Under the pieces are notes generated by a model. That model was not told the DNA's origin and searched no databases. It worked only from the letters and a program-made list of their open reading frames with translations. The position numbers were made by a program, and so were the translations under genes. A DNA stretch of 64,000 nucleotides, taken from NCBI GenBank assembly GCA_019634165.1, contig JAHQVT010000001.1:62001-126000 (forward strand), written 5' to 3'. This DNA is from Rhodospirillales bacterium. GTDB lineage: Bacteria > Pseudomonadota > Alphaproteobacteria > Rhodospirillales > Thalassospiraceae. Below, piece after piece: positions 27,560 to 36,220 of this stretch (position 1 is the first letter of the stretch; the number at the start of each line of letters is the position of its first letter).

Positions 27560-29842
27560 ATGCGTCTGAGCAAATCCCGACTGTTGGCGGGTCTGCATTA
27601 TCTGATCCCATTGAGCATCCTGCTGAGCTGCATTTTCTTGCGCTGGCAGGATGTTCCTTTTGTTGATCAGCTACGCCTGAGCGTTTTTGACACCTATCAG
27701 CGCATTTCCCCAAGGCCATACCAAGATGTCGGTGTTCGCATTATCGACATCGACGAAAAAAGTCTTGAAGAAATGGGACAGTGGCCTTGGCCACGAACCC
27801 GACTGGCAGGCCTTATTTATCGATTGCGTTCGGCTGGTGCGCGGGTCGTCGGATTTGATGTGGTTTTTGCCGAACCTGACCGCACATCACCAGCCCGCGT
27901 TGTCAAAGACTGGCCCAAGGGCAATGAAATCGGCGAAATCACCAAGCTTGCTGAAACACTGCCAGACCATGACAACCTGTTTGCCCAGTTTATACGCGGC
28001 ACCGGTCAGATCGTTACCGCCATTCAACTGACCAACAAAAAGGTTGATCGTCCGCCTCGTCAGGTGGGCAATTTCAGCGTATCGGGCGAAGCAGGTCGTA
28101 AGCTTTCCGATTTCATTGCGGTTTTGCCCGGTGCGGCCAAAAATCTTGAAGTTATCGAGAATGCCGCAAGTGGCAATGCCCTTGTCAATGTTGCGCCGGG
28201 ACAGGATGGGATTGTACGGCGCGTGCCGTTGCTTGCGGCATTGGATCATCATCTGCCTGTGATCGGCATGCCGGTTTATCCGACATTATCAATGGAAATG
28301 CTGCGCGTTCTTCAAGACGCGCCGAAAACCATGAATATCCGAATGTCGGGTGCAAGCGGCAGCACTCGATGGACCCAATCCGAAGGCATTGAATCCATCC
28401 GGGTCGGGAATGTGACCATCCCAACCGATCATGCCGGTTATATGTGGGTACATTTTAGCGGCCATCAAAAAGCGCGATATATTTCAGCAGCAGACGTTAT
28501 GAATGACAGTCTGGCCGAGGGCGTTTTACGCGATACATTCGTTTTGATTGGTACCAGTGCTGCGGGGCTTCTTGACCTGCGATCAACCCCACTTGATCCG
28601 GTTCTTCCCGGCGTTGAAGTGCATGCCGAAATGCTTGAACAAATGCTGCTTGAGCATTTCCTGACCCGCCCTTATTGGGCTGCAGAAACAGAGATGCTTG
28701 TTCTGTTGTTGCTTGGAATGTTCTTTGTCATGAGCGTTCCCAAACTAGGTGCCGTTTGGCCCGCCCTGATTGGCGGCACACTTGCATTCGGCGCAGTTGG
28801 CTTTTCTTGGTGGGCCTATGAAACCAAGTTTCTATTGATTGATCCGGCTTATCCGCTGGTCAGCTTGCTTGCGGTCTATCTTGCCACCAGTTCAATTGGT
28901 TTTATGCGCACAGAAGGCGAACGCCGCCAGGTCCGCACCGCTTTTGGCAACTATCTATCCCCGACCTTGGTGAATGAACTCTCACGCCATCCAGAACGGC
29001 TTAAACTTGGCGGTGAAACCCGTGACATGACCTTGATGTTCTGTGACGTGCGTGGATTCACATCAATCTCCGAAGGATTCAAATCCAACCCACAAGGGTT
29101 AACCCGCCTGATCAACCGCCTTCTGACACCACTGACCGAATGCATCCTCGATCGTGAAGGCACGATTGATAAATATATGGGCGACTGCATCATGGCATTT
29201 TGGAATGCCCCACTTGATGTGGCAAACCACGCTCATCATGCCTGTGATAGCGCACTTGCCATGCGAAATGCACTTGATGTGCTTAATACAGAACGGCTGA
29301 TTGAAGCCAAACAGGATGACGTAGCGTTCCTGCCCCTTAATGTCGGGATAGGGATTAATTGCGGTGATTGTCTTGTCGGCAATATGGGATCTGACCAACG
29401 ATTTGATTATTCGGTGCTTGGCGATGCAGTCAATCTGGCCGCCCGACTAGAAGGTCAGTCAAAGAATTACGGTGTTGATATTGTTTTGGGCGAAGAGGTC
29501 GCCAAACGGGTTGAAAACGATTTTGCCATTCTTGAGCTTGATCTGATTGCGGTCAAAGGCAAAAACGAGGCTGTCCACATCTATGCCCTTTTGGGGGATG
29601 GCGCACGTTATGGTTCTGAAGAATTCCAGAACTGCCAAAAGCTGCATAAGGAAATGCTTGCGGCCTATCGTGAAAAGGACTGGGACAGCGCGATTGATCT
29701 TGTCGCGCAATGCCGCGATGCATCGCGCGGTGTTGGGGCGTTGGCAGGCCTGTATGATATGTATCTGGATCGTATTGCGATCTTTAAACAAACACCACCG
29801 CCCGCCGATTGGAACGGCGTGTTTGTTGCGACATCCAAATAG
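27560..29842 (+). CDS. CHASE2-sensor class III adenylate cyclase
   Basis: 760-residue inner-membrane receptor cyclase making cAMP. Order: one N-terminal helix (about 9-26), a periplasmic CHASE2 domain (about 30-370, with VRIIDIDEKSLEEMGQWPWP and the GTSAAGLLDLRSTPLDPVLP end motif), three membrane helices (about 377-447), then a cyclase domain (about 485-650). Catalytic residues are present: metal-binding Asp496 (FCDVRGFTS) and Asp542 (KYMGDCIMAFWN), adenine-selecting Lys538 and Asp616 (FDYSVLGD), and Asn625/Arg629 (NLAARLEG). Hence adenylate rather than guanylate cyclase. Starts 31 bp after the FecR gene and closes the operon. The FecR/CHASE2 proximity suggests the sensor reads a periplasmic state set by the first two proteins; that is inference. 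Confidence 0.94.
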   Translation: MRLSKSRLLAGLHYLIPLSILLSCIFLRWQDVPFVDQLRLSVFDTYQRISPRPYQDVGVRIIDIDEKSLEEMGQWPWPRTRLAGLIYRLRSAGARVVGFDVVFAEPDRTSPARVVKDWPKGNEIGEITKLAETLPDHDNLFAQFIRGTGQIVTAIQLTNKKVDRPPRQVGNFSVSGEAGRKLSDFIAVLPGAAKNLEVIENAASGNALVNVAPGQDGIVRRVPLLAALDHHLPVIGMPVYPTLSMEMLRVLQDAPKTMNIRMSGASGSTRWTQSEGIESIRVGNVTIPTDHAGYMWVHFSGHQKARYISAADVMNDSLAEGVLRDTFVLIGTSAAGLLDLRSTPLDPVLPGVEVHAEMLEQMLLEHFLTRPYWAAETEMLVLLLLGMFFVMSVPKLGAVWPALIGGTLAFGAVGFSWWAYETKFLLIDPAYPLVSLLAVYLATSSIGFMRTEGERRQVRTAFGNYLSPTLVNELSRHPERLKLGGETRDMTLMFCDVRGFTSISEGFKSNPQGLTRLINRLLTPLTECILDREGTIDKYMGDCIMAFWNAPLDVANHAHHACDSALAMRNALDVLNTERLIEAKQDDVAFLPLNVGIGINCGDCLVGNMGSDQRFDYSVLGDAVNLAARLEGQSKNYGVDIVLGEEVAKRVENDFAILELDLIAVKGKNEAVHIYALLGDGARYGSEEFQNCQKLHKEMLAAYREKDWDSAIDLVAQCRDASRGVGALAGLYDMYLDRIAIFKQTPPPADWNGVFVATSK

Positions 29843-29956
29843 CGTCTCTTGCCAAAAGATTTGAATGGCAACACTCTGTAAGTTCCATTCATCACAACCT
29901 TCAAACCAAAATACCCTTGCCAATACAGCCCGCCCCACAGCGATAACGAGGCCCCG

Positions 29957-30979
29957 ATGAATTTTTCATCCGATAATGTTTCGCCAATCTGCCCAGAAAT
30001 CCTGAACGCCATTGCCGCAGAAAGTGATCACGCTGCCCTGCCCTATGGCGCGGATAACCAAAGCCAGCAACTTGATGCTGCCTTTTCCAAACTGTTTGAA
30101 ACCGATGTTTGCGTTGTCCCAGTCGCCACCGGGACTGCGGCCAATCTGATTGGCTTATCGGGGTTGGTTTCACCCTTTGGTGGGGTCGTTTGCCATCACC
30201 ACGCCCACATCAATATGACGGAATCAACTGGGGTCGCGTTTTATGGCGGTGGTGCGAAACTTCTTGGGATTGATGGGCCATCTGCCAAGATTGACGCCCA
30301 CACCTTGGACGCCTTTCTGCGCGCACACAGCCCCAATGGCATGCATTCGGTCGATCCGGAATGTGTTGCGATAACCCAAAGCACGGAATTTGGCACCGTC
30401 TATGACACCCACGAAATTAACGCGATCGGGTCGGTTTGTAAAAATCACGACCTGCGTCTGTTCATGGATGGGGCGCGTTTTGCCAATGCGGTTGCCGCCC
30501 TTAATTGCCATCCGGCCGACATCACCTGGAAAGTAGGTGTTGATGTTTTAAGTTTCGGGGCCACCAAGAACGGTGCGCTGGCCGTGGATGCCATTGTTTT
30601 ATTTGACCGTGAATTACGCCGTCATACAGAAAAAAGCCGTAAGCGCGGTGGGCACCTGTTTTCCAAACACCGTTATCTTGCCGCCCAACTTCTAGCTTAC
30701 CTTAAAGATGATCTTTGGCTGCGTAATGCGCGGCACGCCAATGAAGCTGCCGTCGCTCTTCAACACAGCCTTGAAAGCATCGGGGCCAAGGCGGCCTTCA
30801 CGCCACAAGGGAACGAGCTGTTTATCCACATGACAGACGAACTTGCCCAAAGCTTACGCGATGCTGGCATTGTGTTTCGTCCCTGGGCCTCGATCGGGCC
30901 GGATGCCTATCGGTTTGTTTGCACATGGAACAGCCCGATTGACCTGATCCGAAATATCCCAAAATCAATTCGCACCTAA
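29957..30979 (+). CDS. threonine aldolase-family PLP enzyme, copy 1
   Basis: 340-residue fold-type I PLP enzyme of the low-specificity L-threonine aldolase/beta-eliminating lyase family, which splits threonine or other beta-hydroxy amino acids to glycine and an aldehyde. N-terminal NFSSDNVSPICPEIL, the PLP phosphate region VPVATGTAANLIGLSGL, DLRLFMDGARFANAV (Asp pairing with the PLP ring) and the Schiff-base lysine in VLSFGATKNGALAVD are intact. It is followed 121 bp later by a clear paralogue in the same direction. The 113-bp gap after the cyclase gene suggests its own transcript. Confidence 0.93.
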   Translation: MNFSSDNVSPICPEILNAIAAESDHAALPYGADNQSQQLDAAFSKLFETDVCVVPVATGTAANLIGLSGLVSPFGGVVCHHHAHINMTESTGVAFYGGGAKLLGIDGPSAKIDAHTLDAFLRAHSPNGMHSVDPECVAITQSTEFGTVYDTHEINAIGSVCKNHDLRLFMDGARFANAVAALNCHPADITWKVGVDVLSFGATKNGALAVDAIVLFDRELRRHTEKSRKRGGHLFSKHRYLAAQLLAYLKDDLWLRNARHANEAAVALQHSLESIGAKAAFTPQGNELFIHMTDELAQSLRDAGIVFRPWASIGPDAYRFVCTWNSPIDLIRNIPKSIRT

Positions 30980-31102
30980 ATCAGTTGCGCAAGCCCTTTG
31001 CCTTGATCAAGGATTGCGTGTGATAACGTTCAATTCATGCCAAAACGCCATAGCATTTCGCATCAATTGCTATGCGCCACCAATTTACTCGCGAGATAGA
31101 TG

Positions 31103-32122
31103 ATGAATTTTGCCTCTGACAATGTATCGCCCTTTTGCCCGGAAGTTCTTGAAGCGCTGAGCCATGAAGCTGCCAGCAATGCGCCTGCTTATGGCAGTGA
31201 TGATGTCAGTCAAAAGCTTGATGCGGCCTTTTCCGATCTGTTTGAAACCGATGTTGCCGTCATTCCGGTCGCCACAGGCACAGCGGCAAACTGCATTAGT
31301 CTTTCCGCCCTTGTATCGCCCTATGGCGGCGTGATCTGCCATCACGAAGCCCATATCAACGAAGATGAAAGCACAGGCGTTGCCTTCTTTACCGGTGGGG
31401 CAAAACTGTTGCCGATGGACGGCCCAACCGCCAAGCTTGAAGCCGACAGTCTTGATCGCTTCATTGCCAGTCAGGTAGACCGCGGTGTCCATTCCGTCGC
31501 CCCGGAATGTGTTGCCATTACCCAGGCCACTGAACTTGGAACGGTTTACACCGCAGCGGAGGTCCAAGCGATTGGTGCTATCTGCAAGAAGCATGATCTG
31601 CGTCTGTTCATGGATGGCGCCCGTTTCGCCAATGCGGTTGCCAATCTGGGGTGCAGCCCGGCCGATATCACGTGGAAAGCAGGTGTAGATGCCGTCAGTT
31701 TTGGTGCGACCAAAAACGGTGCCATGGCGGTTGACGCGATTGTCCTGTTTGATACCACACTGAAATCCCGTATCGAGCAAGCCCGCAAACGCAGCGGCCA
31801 TTTACATTCCAAACATCGCTACCTTGCGACCCAGTTACTCGCCTATGTCAAAAATGACGTATGGCTTAAAAATGCAGGCCACGCCAATCAGGCAGCAACC
31901 CTCCTTGGCGAGGTTCTTTGCACGCATGGCGCTTCTCTTGCGCACCCATCTGATGGCAATGAATTGTTTGTAAAGCTGTCTTCTGATCTCGCAGGCAGAT
32001 TGCGCGATGCCGGTGTCATGTTCCATGCATGGCCGTCGCTTGGCGCGGATGTTTATCGATTTGTTGCAGCATGGAATACGGATATCGGGCAAATCACCGA
32101 TATAAATTCTACCTTGGGGTAG
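31103..32122 (+). CDS. threonine aldolase-family PLP enzyme, copy 2
   Basis: 339 residues, paralogue of the preceding gene: more than half of positions agree by eye along the whole length, with all PLP-site motifs kept (VPVATGTAANCISLSALV-like, DLRLFMDGARFANAV, VSFGATKNGAMAVD). Substrate-side segments differ (e.g. CHHEAHINEDESTGVAFFTG against CHHHAHINMTESTGVAFYGG), so the copies may have different amino acid or stereo preference. Start is the second ATG of an ATGATG pair (31103), matching copy 1; the first is at 31100. The DNA of the two copies has drifted, so the duplication is not recent. Confidence 0.93.
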   Translation: MNFASDNVSPFCPEVLEALSHEAASNAPAYGSDDVSQKLDAAFSDLFETDVAVIPVATGTAANCISLSALVSPYGGVICHHEAHINEDESTGVAFFTGGAKLLPMDGPTAKLEADSLDRFIASQVDRGVHSVAPECVAITQATELGTVYTAAEVQAIGAICKKHDLRLFMDGARFANAVANLGCSPADITWKAGVDAVSFGATKNGAMAVDAIVLFDTTLKSRIEQARKRSGHLHSKHRYLATQLLAYVKNDVWLKNAGHANQAATLLGEVLCTHGASLAHPSDGNELFVKLSSDLAGRLRDAGVMFHAWPSLGADVYRFVAAWNTDIGQITDINSTLG

Positions 32123-32528
32123 TATCAGCCTCTCAAATGTGGGATCGAAACAAACGAATCATTAAAATTCAAAGGGATATGAATCGTTTCAAAGCACACT
32201 GACAAGACGTGATATTCCCTGATCACCGCCTAAGCCCCGAAAAAAATGCACACCTCCTATACGCAAATGTGGGGGTGATTTTCATAAAAATAACAAACAC
32301 TTGACATAAATTCATCATTCAAGCGATCAGGGCGGACTACGTAGAACCACGCAGCAAACGTTGACGATACGTAGAAACCCTGATTATTTTCCCTCGTCGA
32401 TTGCCAACATATTTATCTGTTGGATCGGGTAAACCCCGTCCGCTCCAAAAGACGTTGTCAAACATGACCTGTTCAAGATCATGTAGGCAGCGTTGATTTG
32501 TTCGGACCAGCCTTGAGGGAGGCATTTA
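32123..32528 (+). other. leader region of the dpp operon, about 405 bp
   Basis: No gene supported. The region is AT-rich at 32140-32320 with a TTGACA hexamer at 32301-32306 lacking a good -10 partner. A direct repeat TACGTAGAA(A)CC occurs at 32338-32348 and 32368-32379, 30 bp apart. The gene start at 32529 is preceded by GAGGGAGG. The region probably carries promoter and operator of the peptide transporter. Confidence 0.5.
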
Positions 32529-34136
32529 ATGAAAGCGAATTTCGTCAAGGTGGCGATTGGTGCAGGTCTGCTTGCAGCCACAGCACTTGCTGCTCCGACC
32601 GCCGCTTCGGCAAAAACCATGGTATATTGCTCGGAAGGTAGCCCAGAAGGGTTCAACCCGTCGCTCTACACCTCAGGCACGACCTTTGATGCGTCATCGC
32701 GTCAGGTTTTCAACCGTCTGGTACAGTTCAAACGTGGCACCACCACCATCGTTCCGGGTCTTGCGACCAGCTGGGATGTTGCTGCGGATGGCCTGGAATA
32801 TACCTTTAATCTGCGCAAAGGCGTAAAGTTCCACACCACCGGTGACTTTGCCCCGACCCGCGATTTCAATGCTGACGACGTGGTCTTCACCTTCATGCGT
32901 CAGTTTGACAAAAACCACCCGTATCATGGTGTTTCAGGCGGCTCGTACGAGTACTTTAACGGCATGTCGATGCCGGACCTGATTAAAGACATCGTCAAAG
33001 TTGACGATTACACCGTTAAATTCGTTCTGAACCGTCCGGAAGCACCGTTCATCGCCAACATGGCAATGGATTTCGCATCTGTTCTGTCGGCTGAATATGC
33101 TGACAAAATGATGGAAGCAGGAACCCCGGAAACGGTTGACCTTAACCCGGTCGGCACCGGTCCGTTCCAGCTGGTTCAGTATCAGAAAGATGCGGTTATC
33201 CGTTACAAAGCATTCCCGGAATATTGGGAAGGCAAAGCCGCAATTGACAACCTGATCTTTGCGATTACGCCTGACAGCACTGTTCGCTATCAGAAGCTGA
33301 AAGCTGGCGAATGCCATGTCATGCCGTACCCGAACCCGGCTGACCTGACCGCAATGGATGCAGATGCAGACATTAACCTGCTGAGCCAAGAAGGTCTGAA
33401 CGTTGGTTATCTTGGTTACAACACCGAGAAAGAACCATTCACCAATGTGAAAGTGCGTAAAGCACTGAACATGGCGATCAACAAAGACGCCATCATCGAA
33501 GGTGTTTATCAGGGTGCAGGTTCTGCTGCGAAAAACCCGATTCCGCCAACGATCTGGTCGTACAACAACGACACCGTTGATGACAAATACGATCCGGAAG
33601 CTGCCAAAGCAATGCTTGCAGAAGCAGGTTACCCGGAAGGCTTCACCACCGACATCTGGGCCATGCCGGTTCAGCGTCCTTACAACCCGAATGCACGCCG
33701 TATGGCTGAGCTGATTCAGGCTGACTGGGCGAAAATCGGTGTGAATGCCGAAATCGTATCTTACGAATGGGGCGAATACCTTGATCGCACCAAAAAAGGT
33801 GAACAGGGTACCTTCATGCTCGGTTGGACCGGTGATAACGGCGACCCCGACAACTTCCTTGCTGTTCTGCTTGGCTGTGATGGCGTTGGCGGATCGAACC
33901 GCGCTCGTTTCTGTAACGACGAGTTCGAACAGCTGATTCAGCAGGCTAAAACCACTTCGGACGTTCTTGAGCGTACCCGTCTGTACGAAGAAGCACAGGT
34001 TGTCTTCAAACGTGAAGCACCTTGGGCAACCATCGCACACTCGATCGTTTTCGAACCGATCCGTAACGAAGTTGTTGACTACAAGATTGATCCGTTTGGT
34101 GGTCACATCTTCTACGGCGTCGACATCAAAGAATAA
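32529..34136 (+). CDS. dppA: ABC transporter dipeptide-type substrate-binding protein
   Basis: Periplasmic receptor (SBP family 5, 535 residues) for dipeptides or related solutes. Signal peptide residues 1-28 (LLAATALAAPTAASA, cleavage before KTMVYCSEGSPEG). The DppA-like opening CSEGSPEGFNPSLYTSGTTF, FNRLVQFKRGTTTIVPGLA, RKGVKFHTTGDFAPTRDFNADDVVF and the ligand-site region GWTGDNGDPDNFLAVLLGCDG (20-residue core GDNGDPDNFLAVLLGC) are close to E. coli DppA, which also binds heme and aminolaevulinate. A strong GAGGGAGG precedes the ATG. It heads a five-gene operon; the hairpin after it should keep the receptor more abundant than the permeases. Confidence 0.95.
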   Translation: MKANFVKVAIGAGLLAATALAAPTAASAKTMVYCSEGSPEGFNPSLYTSGTTFDASSRQVFNRLVQFKRGTTTIVPGLATSWDVAADGLEYTFNLRKGVKFHTTGDFAPTRDFNADDVVFTFMRQFDKNHPYHGVSGGSYEYFNGMSMPDLIKDIVKVDDYTVKFVLNRPEAPFIANMAMDFASVLSAEYADKMMEAGTPETVDLNPVGTGPFQLVQYQKDAVIRYKAFPEYWEGKAAIDNLIFAITPDSTVRYQKLKAGECHVMPYPNPADLTAMDADADINLLSQEGLNVGYLGYNTEKEPFTNVKVRKALNMAINKDAIIEGVYQGAGSAAKNPIPPTIWSYNNDTVDDKYDPEAAKAMLAEAGYPEGFTTDIWAMPVQRPYNPNARRMAELIQADWAKIGVNAEIVSYEWGEYLDRTKKGEQGTFMLGWTGDNGDPDNFLAVLLGCDGVGGSNRARFCNDEFEQLIQQAKTTSDVLERTRLYEEAQVVFKREAPWATIAHSIVFEPIRNEVVDYKIDPFGGHIFYGVDIKE

Positions 34137-34156
34137 GTCGATTTAAAACCTTGTCG

Positions 34157-34183
34157 AAGAGGCCCGGTCTTCCGGGCCTCTTT
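34157..34183 (+). terminator. hairpin between dppA and dppB
   Basis: GAGGCCCGG (34159-34167) pairs with CCGGGCCTC (34172-34180), loop TCTT, then TTT. The weak U-run suggests partial termination or 3'-end protection of the dppA message. Confidence 0.8.
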
Positions 34184-34256
34184 GCAATTCCGCAAAATAG
34201 AGAGAGACGTCCACCCGTTTCCTACCAACGCGTGGATGCAATAAAGGCCCGATGGC

Positions 34257-35267
34257 ATGCTAGGATTCCTGTTTCGCCGTTTGGGGGACATCATCCCGAC
34301 CTTCTTCGGTGTCACCCTTCTGGTATTCTTCCTGATCCGTCTCATTCCCGGCGACCCAATTTTGATGTTGGCTGGTGAACGTGGTGTTGATCCGGCACGA
34401 TACGCAGAACTTCAGGCACAATACGGCTTCGACCAACCGATTATCGTCCAGTATTTTGATTACCTGATGGGTGTTTTCCAAGGGGATCTGGGCAAATCGT
34501 TTGTCACCAAAAAGCCCGTTCTTGATGAATTTCTGACACTGTTTCCGGCAACAGTAGAACTCAGCATCATGGGGATTTTGTTTGCCATCGGTATTGGCGT
34601 GCCACTTGGTGTGCTTGCCGCGATTAAACGCGGCACATGGGTCGACCATCTGACGATGTCGGTTTCCCTAACCGGGTATTCGATGCCGATTTTCTGGTGG
34701 GCACTTCTTCTGATTATGTTTTTCTCGACATCTCTTGGCTGGACCCCGGTTTCCGGACGGCTATCGGTGTTCTATTTCATCGAGCCAACCACAGGCTTCA
34801 TGTTGATAGACACCCTCATCAGCGGCGAAAAGGGCGCATTTACCAGCGCATTAAGCCACCTGATCCTGCCAACCATCGCATTAGGAACCATTCCCATGGC
34901 CGTGATTGCGCGTATGACGCGCTCCTCCATGCTTGAAGTCCTTGGCGAAGAATATATCCGTGTCGCCCGCGCCAAAGGACTCTCCCCACTTCGGGTTATC
35001 ATGGTTCATGCGCTGCGCAACGCCCTTATCCCTGTGATCACAGTAATCGGCCTTCAGGTCGGTGTGCTGTTGGCCGGTGCGATCCTGACCGAAACAATTT
35101 TCTCTTGGCCGGGTATCGGCAAATGGATCGTCGAAGCCATGAACCGCCGTGATTATCCGACCATTCAGGGTGGCATTCTGATGATTGCCTTCCTTGTCAT
35201 GAGCGTGAACCTGATTGTCGACGTCCTTTACGGGATCATCAATCCGCGCATCCGGCACAAGCGTTAA
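34257..35267 (+). CDS. dppB: dipeptide ABC transporter permease DppB
   Basis: Inner-membrane permease (336 residues, six helices) of the peptide transporter. N-terminal MLGFLFRRLGDIIPTFFGVT begins with the usual first helix; the EAA loop for contact with the ATPases is YIRVARAKGLSPLRVIMVHA, followed by LRNALIPVITVIGLQVG and the family sequence TETIFSWPGIGKWIVEAMNR. Fourteen bp before dppC. ATG at 34257; another ATG at 34252 is out of frame. Confidence 0.95.
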   Translation: MLGFLFRRLGDIIPTFFGVTLLVFFLIRLIPGDPILMLAGERGVDPARYAELQAQYGFDQPIIVQYFDYLMGVFQGDLGKSFVTKKPVLDEFLTLFPATVELSIMGILFAIGIGVPLGVLAAIKRGTWVDHLTMSVSLTGYSMPIFWWALLLIMFFSTSLGWTPVSGRLSVFYFIEPTTGFMLIDTLISGEKGAFTSALSHLILPTIALGTIPMAVIARMTRSSMLEVLGEEYIRVARAKGLSPLRVIMVHALRNALIPVITVIGLQVGVLLAGAILTETIFSWPGIGKWIVEAMNRRDYPTIQGGILMIAFLVMSVNLIVDVLYGIINPRIRHKR

Positions 35268-35281
35268 GGGGACTGCAAAAA

Positions 35282-36217
35282 ATGAGCGAGAACAACACCC
35301 CCTCCGCAGCCCCGGTGACGCAAGTGGCAGATGCCACGGTTGAACCGATGGGCGCACCGCCCAGCCCCCTGCGTGAGACTTGGGACTATTTCAGAAAGAA
35401 CCGTGGTGCTTTTGCCGGTTTGATCGTCATTGCGATCATTCTGTTTTTGGCTGTCACCGCACAATGGATCGCGCCATATGATCCGATTTCACAGGATCGT
35501 AGCGCATTCCTGAAACCACCGATCTGGATGGAAGGCGCTGACCCACGTTACATACTGGGTACCGATGCCGTTGGTCGCGACATATTGTCGCGCCTGATCC
35601 ACGGCGCGCAATTGTCGGTTTCGATTGGGGTTGTCGTCGTGATCCTGTCGATGGTTGCCGGGATCGTTCTTGGCATGGTGGCCGGATATTTCCGCGGCTG
35701 GATTGAAGTCGGCATCATGCGCCTGATGGATATCATGCTGGCCCTTCCCAGCCTGATCATGGCGATGGCGATTGTCGCCATCCTCGGCCCGGGGCTTGAG
35801 AACGCCATGCTGGCAATCGCGATTGTTCAACTCCCCCATTATGTCCGCCTGTCGCGTGCATCGGTGGTGTCTGAACTGAACAAGGAATATGTCATTGCAT
35901 CACAAATTGCCGGTGCCGGACACATGCGCCAAATGTTCGTCAACATCCTGCCCAATTGCATGGCACCGCTGATCGTTCAGGGCACCCTTGGTATTTCAAG
36001 CGCCATCCTTGATGCTGCTGCCCTTGGCTTCCTTGGCCTTGGAGCACAACCGCCGCTACCGGAATGGGGCACCATGCTGGCCGAAGCCCGTGAATTCGTG
36101 GGTTCGGCATGGTGGGTGATCACGTTCCCCGGCCTTAGCATCCTTGTCACCGTGCTTGCCTTCAACCTGATGGGTGATGGTCTGCGCGATGCCCTTGATC
36201 CCAAGATGAAACGGTAA
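35282..36217 (+). CDS. dppC: dipeptide ABC transporter permease DppC
   Basis: Second permease (311 residues, six helices). A 30-residue polar N-terminal extension (SENNTPSAAPVTQVADATVE onward) precedes the OppC-type N-terminal segment SPLRETWDYFRKNRGAFAGL. HILGTDAVGRDILSRL-like motif (YILGTDAVGRDILSRLIHGA) and the EAA loop EYVIASQIAGAGHMRQMFVN identify the DppC/OppC family. Separated from dppD by only 3 bp. Confidence 0.95.
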   Translation: MSENNTPSAAPVTQVADATVEPMGAPPSPLRETWDYFRKNRGAFAGLIVIAIILFLAVTAQWIAPYDPISQDRSAFLKPPIWMEGADPRYILGTDAVGRDILSRLIHGAQLSVSIGVVVVILSMVAGIVLGMVAGYFRGWIEVGIMRLMDIMLALPSLIMAMAIVAILGPGLENAMLAIAIVQLPHYVRLSRASVVSELNKEYVIASQIAGAGHMRQMFVNILPNCMAPLIVQGTLGISSAILDAAALGFLGLGAQPPLPEWGTMLAEAREFVGSAWWVITFPGLSILVTVLAFNLMGDGLRDALDPKMKR

Positions 36218-36220
36218 GTC

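Noticed and set aside
32934..34106. 390-codon open frame opposite dppA
   Set aside because: It lies wholly antisense to a well-conserved gene, has no ribosome site and reads as Arg/Phe/Val-rich sequence typical of a reversed coding frame.
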